Source: Macrotrachela quadricornifera
Taxonomy: Eukaryota; Rotifera; Eurotatoria; Philodinida; Philodinidae
Reading direction: 5' to 3'
NCBI GenBank assembly: GCA_022393335.1
Contig: JAJEKB010020632.1
Coordinates: 51,774 to 115,773, forward strand
Length of the DNA stretch: 64,000 nt
The translations under genes were made by a program, and so were the position numbers. Every line of letters begins with the position of its first letter. Position 1 is the stretch's first letter. Positions 36,301-51,300 of this stretch are shown one piece after another. The notes below the pieces were generated by a model. That model was not told the origin of the DNA. It did no database searches and saw only the letters and a program-made list of their open reading frames with translations.

Positions 36301-39300
36301 TCACGCACTATATTGAAGATAACGAATTTTTTCTGTTAAGATGCTACGATCATAGCGGTGATATTTCGCACTATTGCGACGTTAGGAATGTTGTCGTCAT
36401 ATTGCCTAATGGTGACGCTAAATTTCGTTTTGCCGTTATAGCGTCGTTATCGTAAAAAAAAGGATGACATAGGTCATAACAAACGCTTGAACTTATCATC
36501 CAGAGAAAAAGCGTCAAAGAGTTTAAAAAGAAATTCTTATAATACAAATTGGCTTTTCTTACATTGGTGAAGTAAGTGTCAGACTCGGCTTTTTTTCAGC
36601 GAATATTTCATGATTCTCAACGAGCTCTATCCAATAGTATAATCAGATTTTCCGTAGTCCAAAGTATGATCTTGAATATCTCGAAATTCTGTCAAGATAT
36701 ACGAGTAAAAGTAATAATGTAAAATTTGCAAACCTTTTTCTTGTTTAAGAATATTAATTTGAGAAAATTCTTGATAAATTTCAATGAAATTCTTTGCTAA
36801 TTGTCCAATAAATTGATCATTTGGAAAATTAATTTCATCAATAAATAATTTTTCAATAATATTTCGAACTTGTTCTTTAATTAAACAAATATCATAATGT
36901 AAATCATAAATATCTTTTATTAATGAATGATAATCAATAATTTCATCATAAAAAATATTTATTTTTTCCATTAAAATATATAATTTTTCTAAAAATTTTT
37001 CTAATAAATTTTTAAAATCATTTGAATTTAATAAATTAATATAATTTGGTAATATATCAATAATTGGAATATTTTCATTATTAGAATTCGATAATATTGA
37101 ACGTATAATTAATAAAAATGAATTTGAACGTTCAATTAAAGATATTGTTAAATAATATAATTTATCAATAGAATTAATATTATTAAATGTATATTGAAAA
37201 TTTTGTTTTGAATAAATTGAAAATAATTTCGAAAAATTTTTATATTGTTCAATAAATGTATGTAAAAGAATTTTTTGTTGATATATAACTTGTATTAAAT
37301 GTTCACTAAAACCATGTATACGTTGATAAATAATTGGATCAATTTTATTTATTTTTAATAATAAATATAATTGTTTATGTTGATAAAGTACTTGATAATA
37401 ATCAAAATTTGTTTGTGAAAAAAATTCCGAAAATTTTTCTAATGTATTTAAACGATTATCAATAATTAATTTTTTTTGTTTTTTTGTTGTTTGAATAAAA
37501 GCATAAATATTTTTTAAATTTATATGATAATATTTTAAATCAATAGATGATATTAAATATGAATTATATGTATTTATATTTAATAAACCTTTTCTATATG
37601 ATAAACCAATTGATGTTAATTTTTTAAATAATTGTGTTATTAATTGACGTTTTTCTGTATATAATTGTTTAATTTCTTTTTTATCATTTGTTTGAATTTT
37701 CATTGAATTTATATTTAATGATAAATTATTTATTGAATTTGTATCATATTTAATTGAATTAATTAATAAATAATTAATAAATTTTTTATTTATTTTTAAT
37801 TTAATTAAACGAAAAAAATCATCATTTTTTGTTATTAAATTATAATTATATTTAATATGATATAATAAAAAAATTTTTTCTATTGATTGATATACTATAT
37901 GTTTATATTTTTTAATTAATTTAAATAAAAATTGATGTGATTTATGAATTGATTGTTTTAATGAATAATAATTTGTATCTTTCCATTGTTGAATTTTAAA
38001 AAAATTTTTTATTTCATTTTCAATTGGTTTTTTTAATGAAGTTTTATTTAATTGAATAAATTCATTAAATTGTTCATAATATTTTATTATAGAATTTAAT
38101 ATAATATTATTTTTATTTGAAAAATATTTTGTTAATATTTGACATATTTCTAAACGTATATGAAAATCACCAATAGTTGATTTTTGAAAAAATTCATGAA
38201 GAATTTTTTCAAAATCAATTAAATTATTATTATCATTATTCATTATACTAAATAAATGTAACCACCATGTTTTTATTGTTAATTGACGTTGATTATAATC
38301 AATCATTAATAATGATTGTTCATAACAATTATATTCATATTTACGATATTGAATAATAATTGTTGTTAAAAAATTTAATTCATTATCATATGTTGTTTGA
38401 AGACTTTTTGATGCATATGTTTGTTGCCAATAATTTATTTTATCAAATAATATATCAAAACCATATAAATATTTAATTAAGGAATTTTTTATTGAAAATG
38501 ATTTAATTCGTTGTATAACAAGAAGTATTTCATTTAATGTTGGATGATTTTCATGTGTTATTAAAAGTATATTTGTACGTTGTTCAATTAAATTTATTGT
38601 TGATAAACATTCAATTATCATTGAAATTTTTGAATCTTGATATATATCAAATGGTTTATTTAAATTTAATATATAATTTGATAAATTTTCTTTTGAATTT
38701 ATTGATAAACGTATCATATGTGTTATTAAACGATTATCTTCACCATATTCATATATACTATTAAAAAATGGAATAAGTAAATTATTTAATGATATTTTAT
38801 TATTATTTATTATTGAAGAAAAATATTCATAAAGAAGATTATATGGTAGAATGGATATTTGAGAAGATTTTTCTTCAATTGCTTTTATTTCTTCAGTTTC
38901 TTTTTCTGGTGGAAGAAAATCAAGAAAATGTGAATCAAATGATGGAAATAAACGTTGATATTCATATTCATCTTCGACACTTTCAACTTCACTTGTTTCA
39001 TGACGATAAATACTTGATGATAAACGTTTTTCTTCATCTAATTGACGTTGTTCATTTGACCATAGATAATGTACTGTTTCAATATATGTATGTAAGAATT
39101 TATTAAAATCTTCAGTTCGATTATGAGTTATATGAATATAAACAACAAGATATTCAATAATCAATATGAAAAATCTAAATATAAACAAATATTAAATAAA
39201 ACTTGTAGTGAACATCTTCGTATAATGGACAATTTTTCACTATTTCACGGAATGATTTTTATTCGAATTAAATCTCTCTATTGTAGACATTTGAAAAATC

Positions 39301-42300
39301 CAAAAGATATTCACTATAGATCGTTTAAATTTTGATGAAAACATTCTCTATTTTTAGAAAAATATACAATGACAATATGTCGAAAATTCAAACAAAAATA
39401 TTGAGGTACCAAACACATTGTTTTATCTAAAGGTCAGCCTGTTTTTTTATGTAAAACAAATTGTTTTGATACAGAAATTCCTTATGAATATTTTTCGACA
39501 AAAAGATTAAATAAACATAGTCGTAACGACCATATTCTGATAGGTAGACCGATTTACATAGATTAGTATTATGAGTGCATATCTTCCCTATTATATACAC
39601 AAAAATACGATAAATTATAAAGACAAAAACAGTCGTTTACTGTCATCATATGTCAAAACAACATACGATCGTAGCACTGTGTCATTACAATTGTCAAAAT
39701 ATGCTTGTTTACAAAGATAAGCCAGCTGTCTGATTTTACCATAAAATTTCGTATATCTATGACTTTTGATGTGAAAGGCGATGAAATGGCCTAGTATTCT
39801 TTGACTCCTTGGAAATGCCTACAAAATTGTTTTTCGTAGACACACTAGGATTTACACTGAATCAGAAGGCAAGCTCTACTAAAATTTGCTTACTACAGTA
39901 GCACACCAAATCGTAATCGGCTATTATTTTTAAAACTAACGAGGAAAGCTCGGGAAATGTTCAAAGAGTTTAACGGCCCTTATTGTTTCTATCTCGAGTT
40001 ACTGGAATGTTTGTGTTGTTTTGACATTGAAAAAAATTCTTTAAATATTTCTTACTGTCTAAAACGTTCTGTTGACATATTTTGTTGAACAAATGTTCGT
40101 TTTTGAAATAAATCTTGTGCAATATGAAATAAATTCATATGATTTAATCCAAATGGAAATTGACAATAAAGAAATAATTTTTCATTATTAATTAAATTTG
40201 TTTGAAAATAATAATCAAATGCTAAAACAATTTGAAAAATTTCTTTCATTAATGGTATTGTTATATCACGATAGATATAAAATTTATCTGATAATATAAA
40301 ATTTCGATAAAATTCAACAAGATTTTTTCTCCATTGTTGATAAATTTTTTTATCTTGTTTTTTATATATTTGTTCAATTAAAAAATTTTTATTTAATAAT
40401 TCATTAATTAATTGTTTTGTTAAATAAATAATTAATATTTGATATTGTTCATTATTAAAACGATAATAATTATTTTCTTGTATATGAATTTCATTTAAAA
40501 TTCTATTCATTTGTTTTTCCCATTGATGTATTGATATATTTAATGAATAATCATATTGTTTTTGACATTCAATTCTTAAATTATATTCATATGTTATTTC
40601 AGATTGAAATTTTAATTTATAATCATTTATTATTTGTTCATATAATATTGGATCAATTTCACCACGTGGACGAATTAAATCAATTTTATTTAAACTTTGT
40701 TCAATTAAATCTAATGTTAAATTATTGCTTATTGTTTTATCTAAACAATTTTCAACAAAATTTTTTAATTTTGATCGATTACATTCAAGAAATGAACCAT
40801 TTAACCAAAAAAATTTTGACCAAAAATTTATTTTTTCATTTACTTTATCATATAAACCAAATGGAACATTTGATGAATGAATATTAAAATAATATAATAA
40901 TGATGTTGATGATGATGATTGTTCAAGCCATTTTTCAATATATATTTCATTAATTATTGGATTTATTGAATAAGATATTAATTGACAAAAATATTCATCA
41001 GAATTTAAATCATTATTAAATGGAATTGATAAAGGTATATGTGAAAATAAAGATGATTTTCCATGAATGTATCCATCAATCCATTGATATTGATAAGCAA
41101 GTATTGAATCAAATGTATTATAAAATAATATATCACGATCAAATATAGTTGAATTATATTTAAATTCATTCCAATGTGTTTCTATTTCATTTAATATATT
41201 TAAATCATCATTCTAAATAGAAAATTTTATTTTTATTAAACATAGCAGAGATATCCATCGCGGCAGACTGTCAGTCACGATGGACATTCCTGACATATAG
41301 TTAAACATGACGCTATGCATAAGTCAACAGTATATCTTTCTTTCTTATCACAGATTGTGCAAATGGAATTTGATAAATATATCTATAGAAAAAATGTCAT
41401 CCCGTTGCCAAAAGATTAAATATTATTTAAAGTTATGTACAGTAAATTTACTACGGGAAGGTTAAGTCTTTTCTAAAAGCAAAGGTTTTTTTTGTATGAA
41501 GAAATAGAAATAATTTTCAAGATTTCTAAGCGAATTAATGAATCGGAAGATTATCTCAAACAGAGCTTCATGGAACAGATCAAATTTTGATGAGCAATTT
41601 TGAAAAATAAATTACTTGAGATTGTTTTAATTGTTGAAAATAAGATCTTAATTGTTTTTCATAATGATACCAAAATTGTAAATATTTTTCAACATATTTT
41701 TCGGATATTTTATCAGAAAATAAATCAATTTGATGTAAAACTTGATAACGATGACATAAAAATTCATATTGAGATTTTGTTTTAATTAAATCATGTTTTT
41801 GATTTTGATAAAAATTATAAAATCGAATAAATTCATTTTGTATAGACATATATTGTTCATCAATTTGTTTTATTTGTTCAATAAATAAAGATGAATTTTC
41901 TAATTGAATTAAAAATATTGAACGTATATAAGGCCATGCTATGATTAAATGTAAACGACGATTTATTAAATTTGATGGAGATTCAATTATTGATATAAAC
42001 CAACGCCATGAACGATAATATGAAAATGTTAATTCATCATTATCAATTAAATCCAAACTAAAAAAATAAAATTTTCAAATTTATTTATTTTTTTTAATAA
42101 AATTGTTTTTTGTTTTTTTTTACTTTGATAATGCTTGAATAAAATATTCTCTCATTAATAACCAAAATTGTCCATTACGATTTTCAAAAAATAATTCTTC
42201 ATCAATATATTTTGTTTTTGAATTTATTTTTAAATTTTTATATATAAATTCATATTCAATTAATATTCTTATTAATAAATTATTTTTATTTGTATTTATT

Positions 42301-45300
42301 TCTTTAATTATATTTATTAAATTAATATCATTTGGATATTTTGAACAAAATAAATCATATTCAATTGATAATGTTGAAATATTTTCAATAAAACGATAAA
42401 ATAATAAATGAAATTTTCTTTCATTTGTATTTAATGAATTATACCAAAGTGGTATATTAAATTTATTTGTATATGTTAATTCAGGTTGTAAACATAAATC
42501 TGTTATACGTGTTGGATAAATAAGAAAATCTGAATATGTTGGATTAGAAATAAATTGATCAATTAATAAATCAATTTCATTATTTATACGAGGATTTAAT
42601 GTACGATATGATGTTTTTATTGATAAACAAAATGGATCATTTAATAAATGTGATAATTCGTTGAATAATAAACATGATCGAATTAAATTATGAAAAGCAA
42701 ATGTTGATACTAAAGAAAAGATTTATTTTATTATTATTCGAAACAATTCTGATCAGCTGCTTTTTATCAAGTATTCCTAATGAATATTTTCATCTTTTTA
42801 ACCAAATCCTGATTAAAAAAAAATCTATAAGATAGATTATTTTTGTTTCGAAATTTGATAAAAGCTTCTGACATACAACTGTTGCTTAAACCCAAACTCT
42901 GCTCAATACTGAAAGCACCAAAACGAAAACGGTTTAGATATAGTGCATATTTTATTTATGTATTTGTTAACTATTGAATAAAAATCTTTGATTTTCTTTT
43001 CTAACCTTTTTGACAAAGTATTTGATGAATTTGAATAAAATCTTCTTGTTGTTTTGATTGATAAATTTGACAAGATTGTATTAATTCTTTTAAATCATAA
43101 TAATTATATTCTTGTTGATCATGTATATATATTTCACAACAACGATTTCTCATAGCTCTTGATATTTCTCCATTACCTTGTTTTGGATCCATTGTTAAAA
43201 TAATTCGAAAATTTTTATGTGGTTTTATAACTGAACCTTGTCCACCACCTTCATTTAATATTAATTCTCCATTTGGTTCTAATAGGGAATTTAAACGATC
43301 TAAAACACTTAATGAACATGTATTTACATTTTCAAGTATTAACCAATCTCCTTGACGCATTGAACGAATTAATATTGATTCAATCCAAATAAAATGTTGT
43401 TCTTGAGAATGTTTTGATATTAATTTATCTATTTCATCTGATGGTATATATTGTTTTAATTGATTTAAATATTCAATTGTTATTTGTTTATTATCATTAT
43501 TTAATAAATATGTTTGATGATTATTTTTAAGATATTTTTCTTTTAATAAATCTAAATGATATTTTGCATATTGTTGAAAATTAAATTGTTCATAATTTCC
43601 TAATAATTCATTTGTATCAATTGATGAATTTAATTCAAATGTATGACATTGATGACCACATAAAGATGATAATAAATGTATTAATGTTGATTTTGATGAA
43701 CGTGATGATGGACCAACAAGAAGAATTGGCCATGATGATGATAAACATTCTAATATTGATGAAAGATTATCTAATTGATGACGCATTAATAATAATGGAT
43801 GAGTTAAAGAAAATTTTGGCAAATAAATACATTCACGTAACCATTTTGTTGAACCAATCTAAAAAATTTTAATAAAATTTTCTTTTTCTTTTTTTTTTTT
43901 ATAATAATAAATTACTTGTAAAGTATTTGAATTAATTTTAAAATTAATTTCAATTGATTCAATATTCCATTCAGTTGTTTGTTCATATAATTGTTTAATA
44001 CAATCTTGATCTTTTTTTAATCTCATACGTTTAATATAAATTAAATCTAATGCTTTAAATTTATTTTGATTATTTTCATTATACATTTGAGACCATTTTA
44101 ATAAATCACGTAAATTAAAATCCCATTGGGTATTTTGAAATTCTTCTTGAAGTTTTTCATTAAAATTTAACATTTTATCAATAATATCTTCCGATATATT
44201 ATTATATAATTGTTGACATATTATTTTTAAATCAATTTTTTCAAGTTTTGAAAAATAAATTGTTGTAAAACGATTTAAAAATGATTTTGGTAAACCTTTT
44301 CGTCCACTAACTTGTCCATAGGGATTTTGACAAGCAAATATACGTAATGGAATAGATGTTTGTTTATCATGAATATAAAATGTTCGATTTAATTCAGGAA
44401 TATATATTTCACCACGATGATCTAAACATGCATTTAATCCTTCTAATACAGATTGATTAGCTAAATTAAGCTAAAATAAAAAATTTAGATTTTAATTAAA
44501 TATTTAGGAAGAGAAGAATAGTTAAGTAATGAGAGTGACAGAAGAAATTGTTGAGTTTTCTTTTAGAGTGTTTTACGGAGCGCATGCTTTTCTCATAATG
44601 CGATGAAAAAACATGCACTCCGTGTAAGTTTAGACGATGGAATATAGACGTGAACTATAGTTCGGGATGTATTTAAGAACTCCTGAACTGTTTTTTCAAG
44701 TTAGACAAGTTTTGTTCTTATATCAATAAAACTAGAGAATTTTGTGTAGATTTTATTAATATGTTGTTTGTGAAATGACCATTGGTCCTTCTCTTGTAAT
44801 ATTTTAACATCAACAGATATAGAATTTTAAGCTATAATTAGCCATTTTTTACAAGTACTTTTTCGGATAACAAACTCTCATCTAGACAGAAATCTCTATC
44901 TTTTTAATCTTGTTTCTACAATCATCTCTCATTAAAAATTATTTTTAAATAAAATATTACTTCATCAAGAATAATCCATTGATTATTTTTAATTGCTGTT
45001 AATAATGGTCCATCATGCCATTTAAATTTTCCTGGTTGTCCACTTTCAATATCTGGTAAATCAGAACCAAATAAATCACTAATATCAGTTTGTTCAGATA
45101 AATTAATTCTTATATAAGAATAACCAGCTAATTTAGCTAATGCAATAACTAAACTTGTTTTACCTACACCAGGACTACCTTCAATTAATATTGGTTTATT
45201 TATTAATTGCATTGCACGTAAAAGTCTTTGAACATTTAATAATGTTGTTGGTGCTTTAAAACTATATTCTTCTTTATTATTATCATAATTAATTGAACCA

Positions 45301-48300
45301 CGTTGAATTGAATATGAACCAAATGTTATAGAATTTGAATTAATATTTATTGTTTCATTTAATATTATATTTTGTTTTAATTGATTTGTTAAAAAATCAA
45401 TAATTAATTGTTTTATTGGTAATGATGAATCAATTGCATCAATAAAAACTAAATAAGCACCATGTTCATATGAATAATTCCAATTATGTGAATCTATATT
45501 TATAAATGATATCCAACTAAGAATATCTCGAACAGTTATTAATATACTAAAATATCAAAAAATTTATTGTTTTTTTTTTTGAATAAAACCCTTTTTTTTT
45601 TTCTTACCGTTTTGTTGTTGAAATTGTTCGAAGATATTGAATAAAATCACACATCATTTTTCCACATTGATTTCGTTGATTTTCATCATTTAATGTTAAA
45701 TTATGTATAATAATTAAATATAAATCATTAATTGATTCACTTGGTGTACACCAAATTTCTGTAAAACGATTACGTAATGCTGGTGAAAGCTAAATAAAAT
45801 AAAAGAAATTTGTTTTTGTATTTATTTATAATAAATAAACCTCTTTTTTTCCAAAATCTCCACCAGGATTCATTGTTGCAATTAAACGAAATTTTTCATG
45901 TGCTTTTATTATATCAATATGTTGATCATCATTATTATAACCTTTTTCAGCTAAAACTAATTCTTTTTCAGGTTCTAAAACACTATTTAATCGTTCAAGT
46001 ACACTATCATCAGCTAATGATATTTCATCAATAAGAAATATTCCACCATCTTTCATAGCACATATTAATGCTCCATCTTGCCATTCAAATAAACCTTGAT
46101 TTTCATTTAATTTTTCATTTTGTTCATGACGACGAATAGGACGAATACTACCAATAAAATCTGCACTTTCAGTTGTTGTATGACAATTAATTGTAAATAA
46201 TTTTTGTTTATGTATTTGTGATAAAATTTCACATATAGTAGTTTTACCGCATCTATATAGAAGAAAAAAACATTTTGTTTTAAAAATTTATATTTAGTAA
46301 AATATTGAATTTGTTTTCTTTTTGTGTTTATAAGATACAAGCCTTAAGTAGTGGCGTAACCACGAGGTGGGCTGGGGTGGGCTCAGCCCACCCTAGAATG
46401 GCTCGAGCCCACCCCAGAAATTTTCTGATTCTCGTAAAAATAGAATTGTTTATTATTTCCGGAGCACTTGTGAACAGAATGAGCGACGTGCATCGGTTCA
46501 TCCTATTTAATATTAGACATTTTTTCGATCGAAGGCGAAATGACGGGTGATTTCTGGAACCGACCGAGGAATTGATGGGCTTTTTTAATGAAAGAAATCA
46601 TTGCCTCACTTCTTACTATGATAAGTTTTTGATTTGATGATAGCAATCTTAGTATGCGTTCAGGAAGAACTACGTAAATTCTTTTGTTTAACTCGGATTA
46701 TTGGTCTGATTGAGAGCGAACTTCTGTTCAGTAAATGTAATAAGGAATCTCTCGCTACTGCTTTTAGTGAGGATCTTGAACCTAGCCGCCTATGGCGACA
46801 TTGTGTCCAGAACTATATTTAATTCTGTACAATACCTAGTATAATTTGATCATGCAAAAGTGTTCTCGTTAATAACTCATCATACAGACTACAAAGGTTC
46901 TTGCCTCATTTTGTTGAATTTCACAATAAAAAGCGATTTCGAATTTTACTTCTCAAAAGTCGCTGACTGGAAATGTCAGGCGCATTAAAGCCATCTTTAA
47001 TACGGATTTTATTCATCTTAAGAAATATGATCCTGCGAGTAGAGACTTTGCTTGTGAACCTATTTGTGATAGCAGGGACGAAGGTTTTATTTGAGCAAAG
47101 TTTTATCGCAAATTCTTGTTGGCTCTCTGCGTTTGCTTTTTTGATCAGAAATATAGACAGTTGCGAAATGGATTACTAATCTCAAGAGGTTATTCTAAAT
47201 TGGGCTTATATCTGTAAAATTCCGTGAAGTTCTTTGGAAAAATTTACTGTTCAACAAATATTTTTCGCTTGGAAAAAGTTTCTAGGACATATTGTAACAA
47301 ATTTTATATAAAGACTGTAAAAGACAACCATCGCAACGGAAAAAATGACGAGCATATCAATACTACATTAGATCTTGATGACACTTCCAGTATACTCAGA
47401 CCGAGTTTTATACCGCTCATTCTATTACAAAATTTGACTTCGTTCTAATTCTGTTTGATTACATTTTTAAAACACTTTGAATGAAAAAGTTACACTTCTG
47501 TTAAGTGTTTCATATAGAATCACTGTGCTCCTCAGATCGCCTGGAACTAGTTTTGCATGCCTACGTTTGGGTTGAAACATCCTGTTGGAATCATCTTTAA
47601 CATTTGTTGAGATCTGAATCATTAACTGAGATGTTATTCACTGTGACCATGAACATGAAAGTACTGTTTTATGACCAAATGAAGACTTGAAGGACGCATC
47701 CTTAGAACTTATAAAGTGTTGCAATACCGATCTCAAACGACTCGTCTGGTTCAAGTAGACCGTAGACTAGCTTTCGTTTCGATAAAACAAAAACTACAAT
47801 AATTGGCGCTACCTTTATGTACTTTTCAAAAATGTCCGGGGCTGAGCCCACCCTAGCCTCAAATCCTGGTTACGCCGCTAGCCTTAAGATTCATCAATAG
47901 CATGTGACTTTCGCAGTCTTTTCGTACGATCTCTTATGCTGATAAGGAAATATCTGAAGATATTTTAACTGTTTTGACTTTATAGTTTAACCAGTGATAG
48001 ATCCTAGATGAGACATAGAAAACTTGCAAGGCATTCATTTTCTTAAAATCTTGTTTCTGAATTATTGAATTTTAACAAAATTTTGACCTGAAATTTTATC
48101 CATATGAAGATCTTCAATATAGTTAAATTCAACTTCTGTAAAATATACCATTCAGAAGAACGTTAAATGCTGCAAATTTCTGAAAAAATTATCTTTTAAA
48201 GAGTTCAGATCAGAGATGTCCGTCGTGATGGCGGCAGCTTTCCTATCGAAGAAATTTCAAAAACTCAAGAATCTACAGATAATCTCGATGTTGATGTATG

Positions 48301-51300
48301 CTGCACGATAAGACTTAGACGAAATCTGATCGATTAGCAGGAATAACTCTAGTTTAAACCGATCACAACCTTGGAAATCTCTGATTCAGATAATCATATG
48401 TCAAACTTTTCACAAATTAACCAAAGTTTTAAAAGTTACTAATTATCAAGATATACCTCGTCTTTCTATTTATACAGATTTAGTTCTTTTCAATCATTTG
48501 TGATAAAATATAAGTCAATTTTTAAAACTGTGACTCGTTTAACACTAGAATTAATGCTGCTAATCGATCAGATAAACTTCTTCCTAAAAAATCTGCTGGC
48601 ATAAACATCATTGCTGCATTTTAGTTCTAGATTAACATTTAGAATTAAAATATTCTTTGAATATAACAAGCACAATATTTGCCTTAAAATCTAGCTTAAT
48701 AAAATCATCCGAAAGATGACATATGTATATACAAAAAAAATGTTTACCCAGTTTCTCCAACTAATAAAACAGGTTCATCAAATTGAACACATAATGCACA
48801 AAGAATTGCTAATCGTCTTAAAGGTTGTGTCCAAACAATATGTTTTAATTGATTATTTTCTTGAATATATTTCCATATTTGTCTTGTTGAATATTGACTA
48901 CCTTGTTCACTAAATAAAACATTTTCATCAATATTCATATTTTTTTCACAAAAATATTTTTCAATTATTTCTTTAATAAATATTTGATCTTGAAAATTTC
49001 TTGATCTACCAGCTAATAATAAATATCCATGTTCAGCTAAAAATTGTTTATAATTTTCACATGAATTTTCATACATTGTATAACGTTGTGCCCAACGAAA
49101 TAAATCTCTTAATGTAATTAAACTTGATTTACCAAAAAAAATACCTTTTTGTGAACGATATTTTTGTAAATCAATCATTGTTTGTATTAATAATTTTGAA
49201 TATGATTTAGGTAATTGACATTTTTTTTCAATAATTATTTCTAATTCATTTTGTGGTAAATTATCAAAATTTAATTCAATAAAACGATTACGAAATGCAC
49301 GTGATAAACGTTTTCGTCCAGCATATTGTTCACCAGCTGGATTTTGTGTTGCAAATAATTGAAAACGTTCATGAGCAGTTATTAATTCATTTGTTTCACT
49401 TAAATATAATTGTCTATTATCATCTAATAAACGATTTAATGCTTCTAATATATCAGTTGATGCTAAATTTAATTCATCAAGTATAATCCACCAACCATAA
49501 CGCATAGCTTTTATTAAAGGACCATCTTGAAATATTAATTGACCATTTATTGATGAACATGTATATGTACCAAGATATTCAGATAAATCTGTATGTTCAT
49601 GATTATTTATTCTTAAACATTTATTTCCTGTTGCTGATGCTAACCAATGTATTAATGAAGTTTTACCAACAGATGTTTCACCTTGAAGAAGTATTGGATA
49701 TGATTTAGCTGAAAGTACTCGAATTATATTAATAAGATTTTCATTAACAGTTTGTGTAAATATATAATTTGAATTTTGATATGGAGTTTCATCACCTTTT
49801 AATATTAAATAATTTTTAATTTCAATATATTTTTTAGAATTTTCATTTGAAAGAATCATTTGAGTAGTTTTTAATAATGTTTCAATTGGTGGTTTGTCTT
49901 CTAAATGAAAAAAACAAAATTTATTTCAGCTATCATAGATTTATTAAATTTGAATTTTAAGTTATAATAAAAACTTACGTAATATAATTTTATGGATTAA
50001 TTTTTGAACATCATTATAAAACGATCGATCTAATTGACTAAAAAAACTCAAACAAAAACCCTAAAACCAAAAAAAAATCTTTAAAAAAAGACTTTCTCTA
50101 TATTTATACTTCGAATAAAGCTCGTGAATATGATTTTCCCGACCATCGTATTGTTGCAACATATCTTAATGCTCGACATAATGTTCTTAAACTATAAGAA
50201 AAAAAAAGAAATATATTTTTTTAAAATAAGAACAAAAAAATATTTCTCTAACCTATAATTAACTGATATTCGATTATTTGATGTTGATGATGATGTTAAT
50301 AAAAAACTTTTAACTTTCATTTGTATATCCATATAAAATGTAACAATTCTATCAATATATTCTTTTGATATATTTAATTTATTAAGATATTTATCAACAA
50401 TAATTATAAATTCTGAACGATCATCACATTCATCAACAAATAATTCTGTAAATCTATTTAAATAAGGAAATATTTTATTTCTTTTTTTAAATATAAAAAT
50501 CAATTTTAAACAAACCGATTTCGAATACCAATTGGAATATCTCGTTTTCCAACATCTGAAGCAGGATTCATACAACCAAATAAACGAAAATTTTTATGAC
50601 GTATTATTGGTTGTTTATCACTAAAAATAAAACAAAATATTTTTTTTTTAAATTTATTTATTTATTTATTTATATTTTTAACCCTCTTTCAGCAAGCCAA
50701 ATAGTTCCTTGTTCACTTTCAAGTATTCCACTAAGTAATTGAAGAGTTTCAGATGAAGCTAAATTAATTTCATCTAATAATATCCAATGACCATTACGTA
50801 ATGCTTGAACAAGTGAACCCTATTTACAAAAAATAAAAACGAAACTAAGACTTTATTTTTTCTTCTAAATTTTACTTCAACAAATCGAAAAATAAGTGCA
50901 GATTTTGCTTTTGTTTTAAATGATTCTCGTAATTTAATAAGTTGATTTCTTAATAAAGAATTTTTATCTGTATATTTTATCATTAATCTTATTGCTTCTT
51001 TATATCGTTTTGATTGAATTGATTTCTAACAAAAACAAAAAAGACAAAAATTTTTTGTATTTAAATAAAATATATCTATACTTGAACTTCTTCAATATAA
51101 TCATTTGTTGTTTGTTCAATTGAAAAATTTCGATAAATTTCTTTTAATAATAATACTGAATCATATGGTTTATAACCACCAAGTAAATCAACAGCATCAC
51201 TTTGTTGACTTAAATTAATAACATGAAGATAATTTCCTACGAATATTTCAAATATAAAAAATATTCAGTGAAGTGAATATTGATTTTGAAATTACCTGTT

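Noticed and set aside
38537..40887. Plus-strand open frames opposite the MDN1 linker
   Set aside because: Antisense shadows of large A/T-rich exons; no motifs or splice structure.
46305..47448. Short open frames inside the hAT element as a transposase gene
   Set aside because: None shows hAT dimerisation-domain or zinc-finger residues, and they are in unrelated frames. The element is better described as non-autonomous or decayed.
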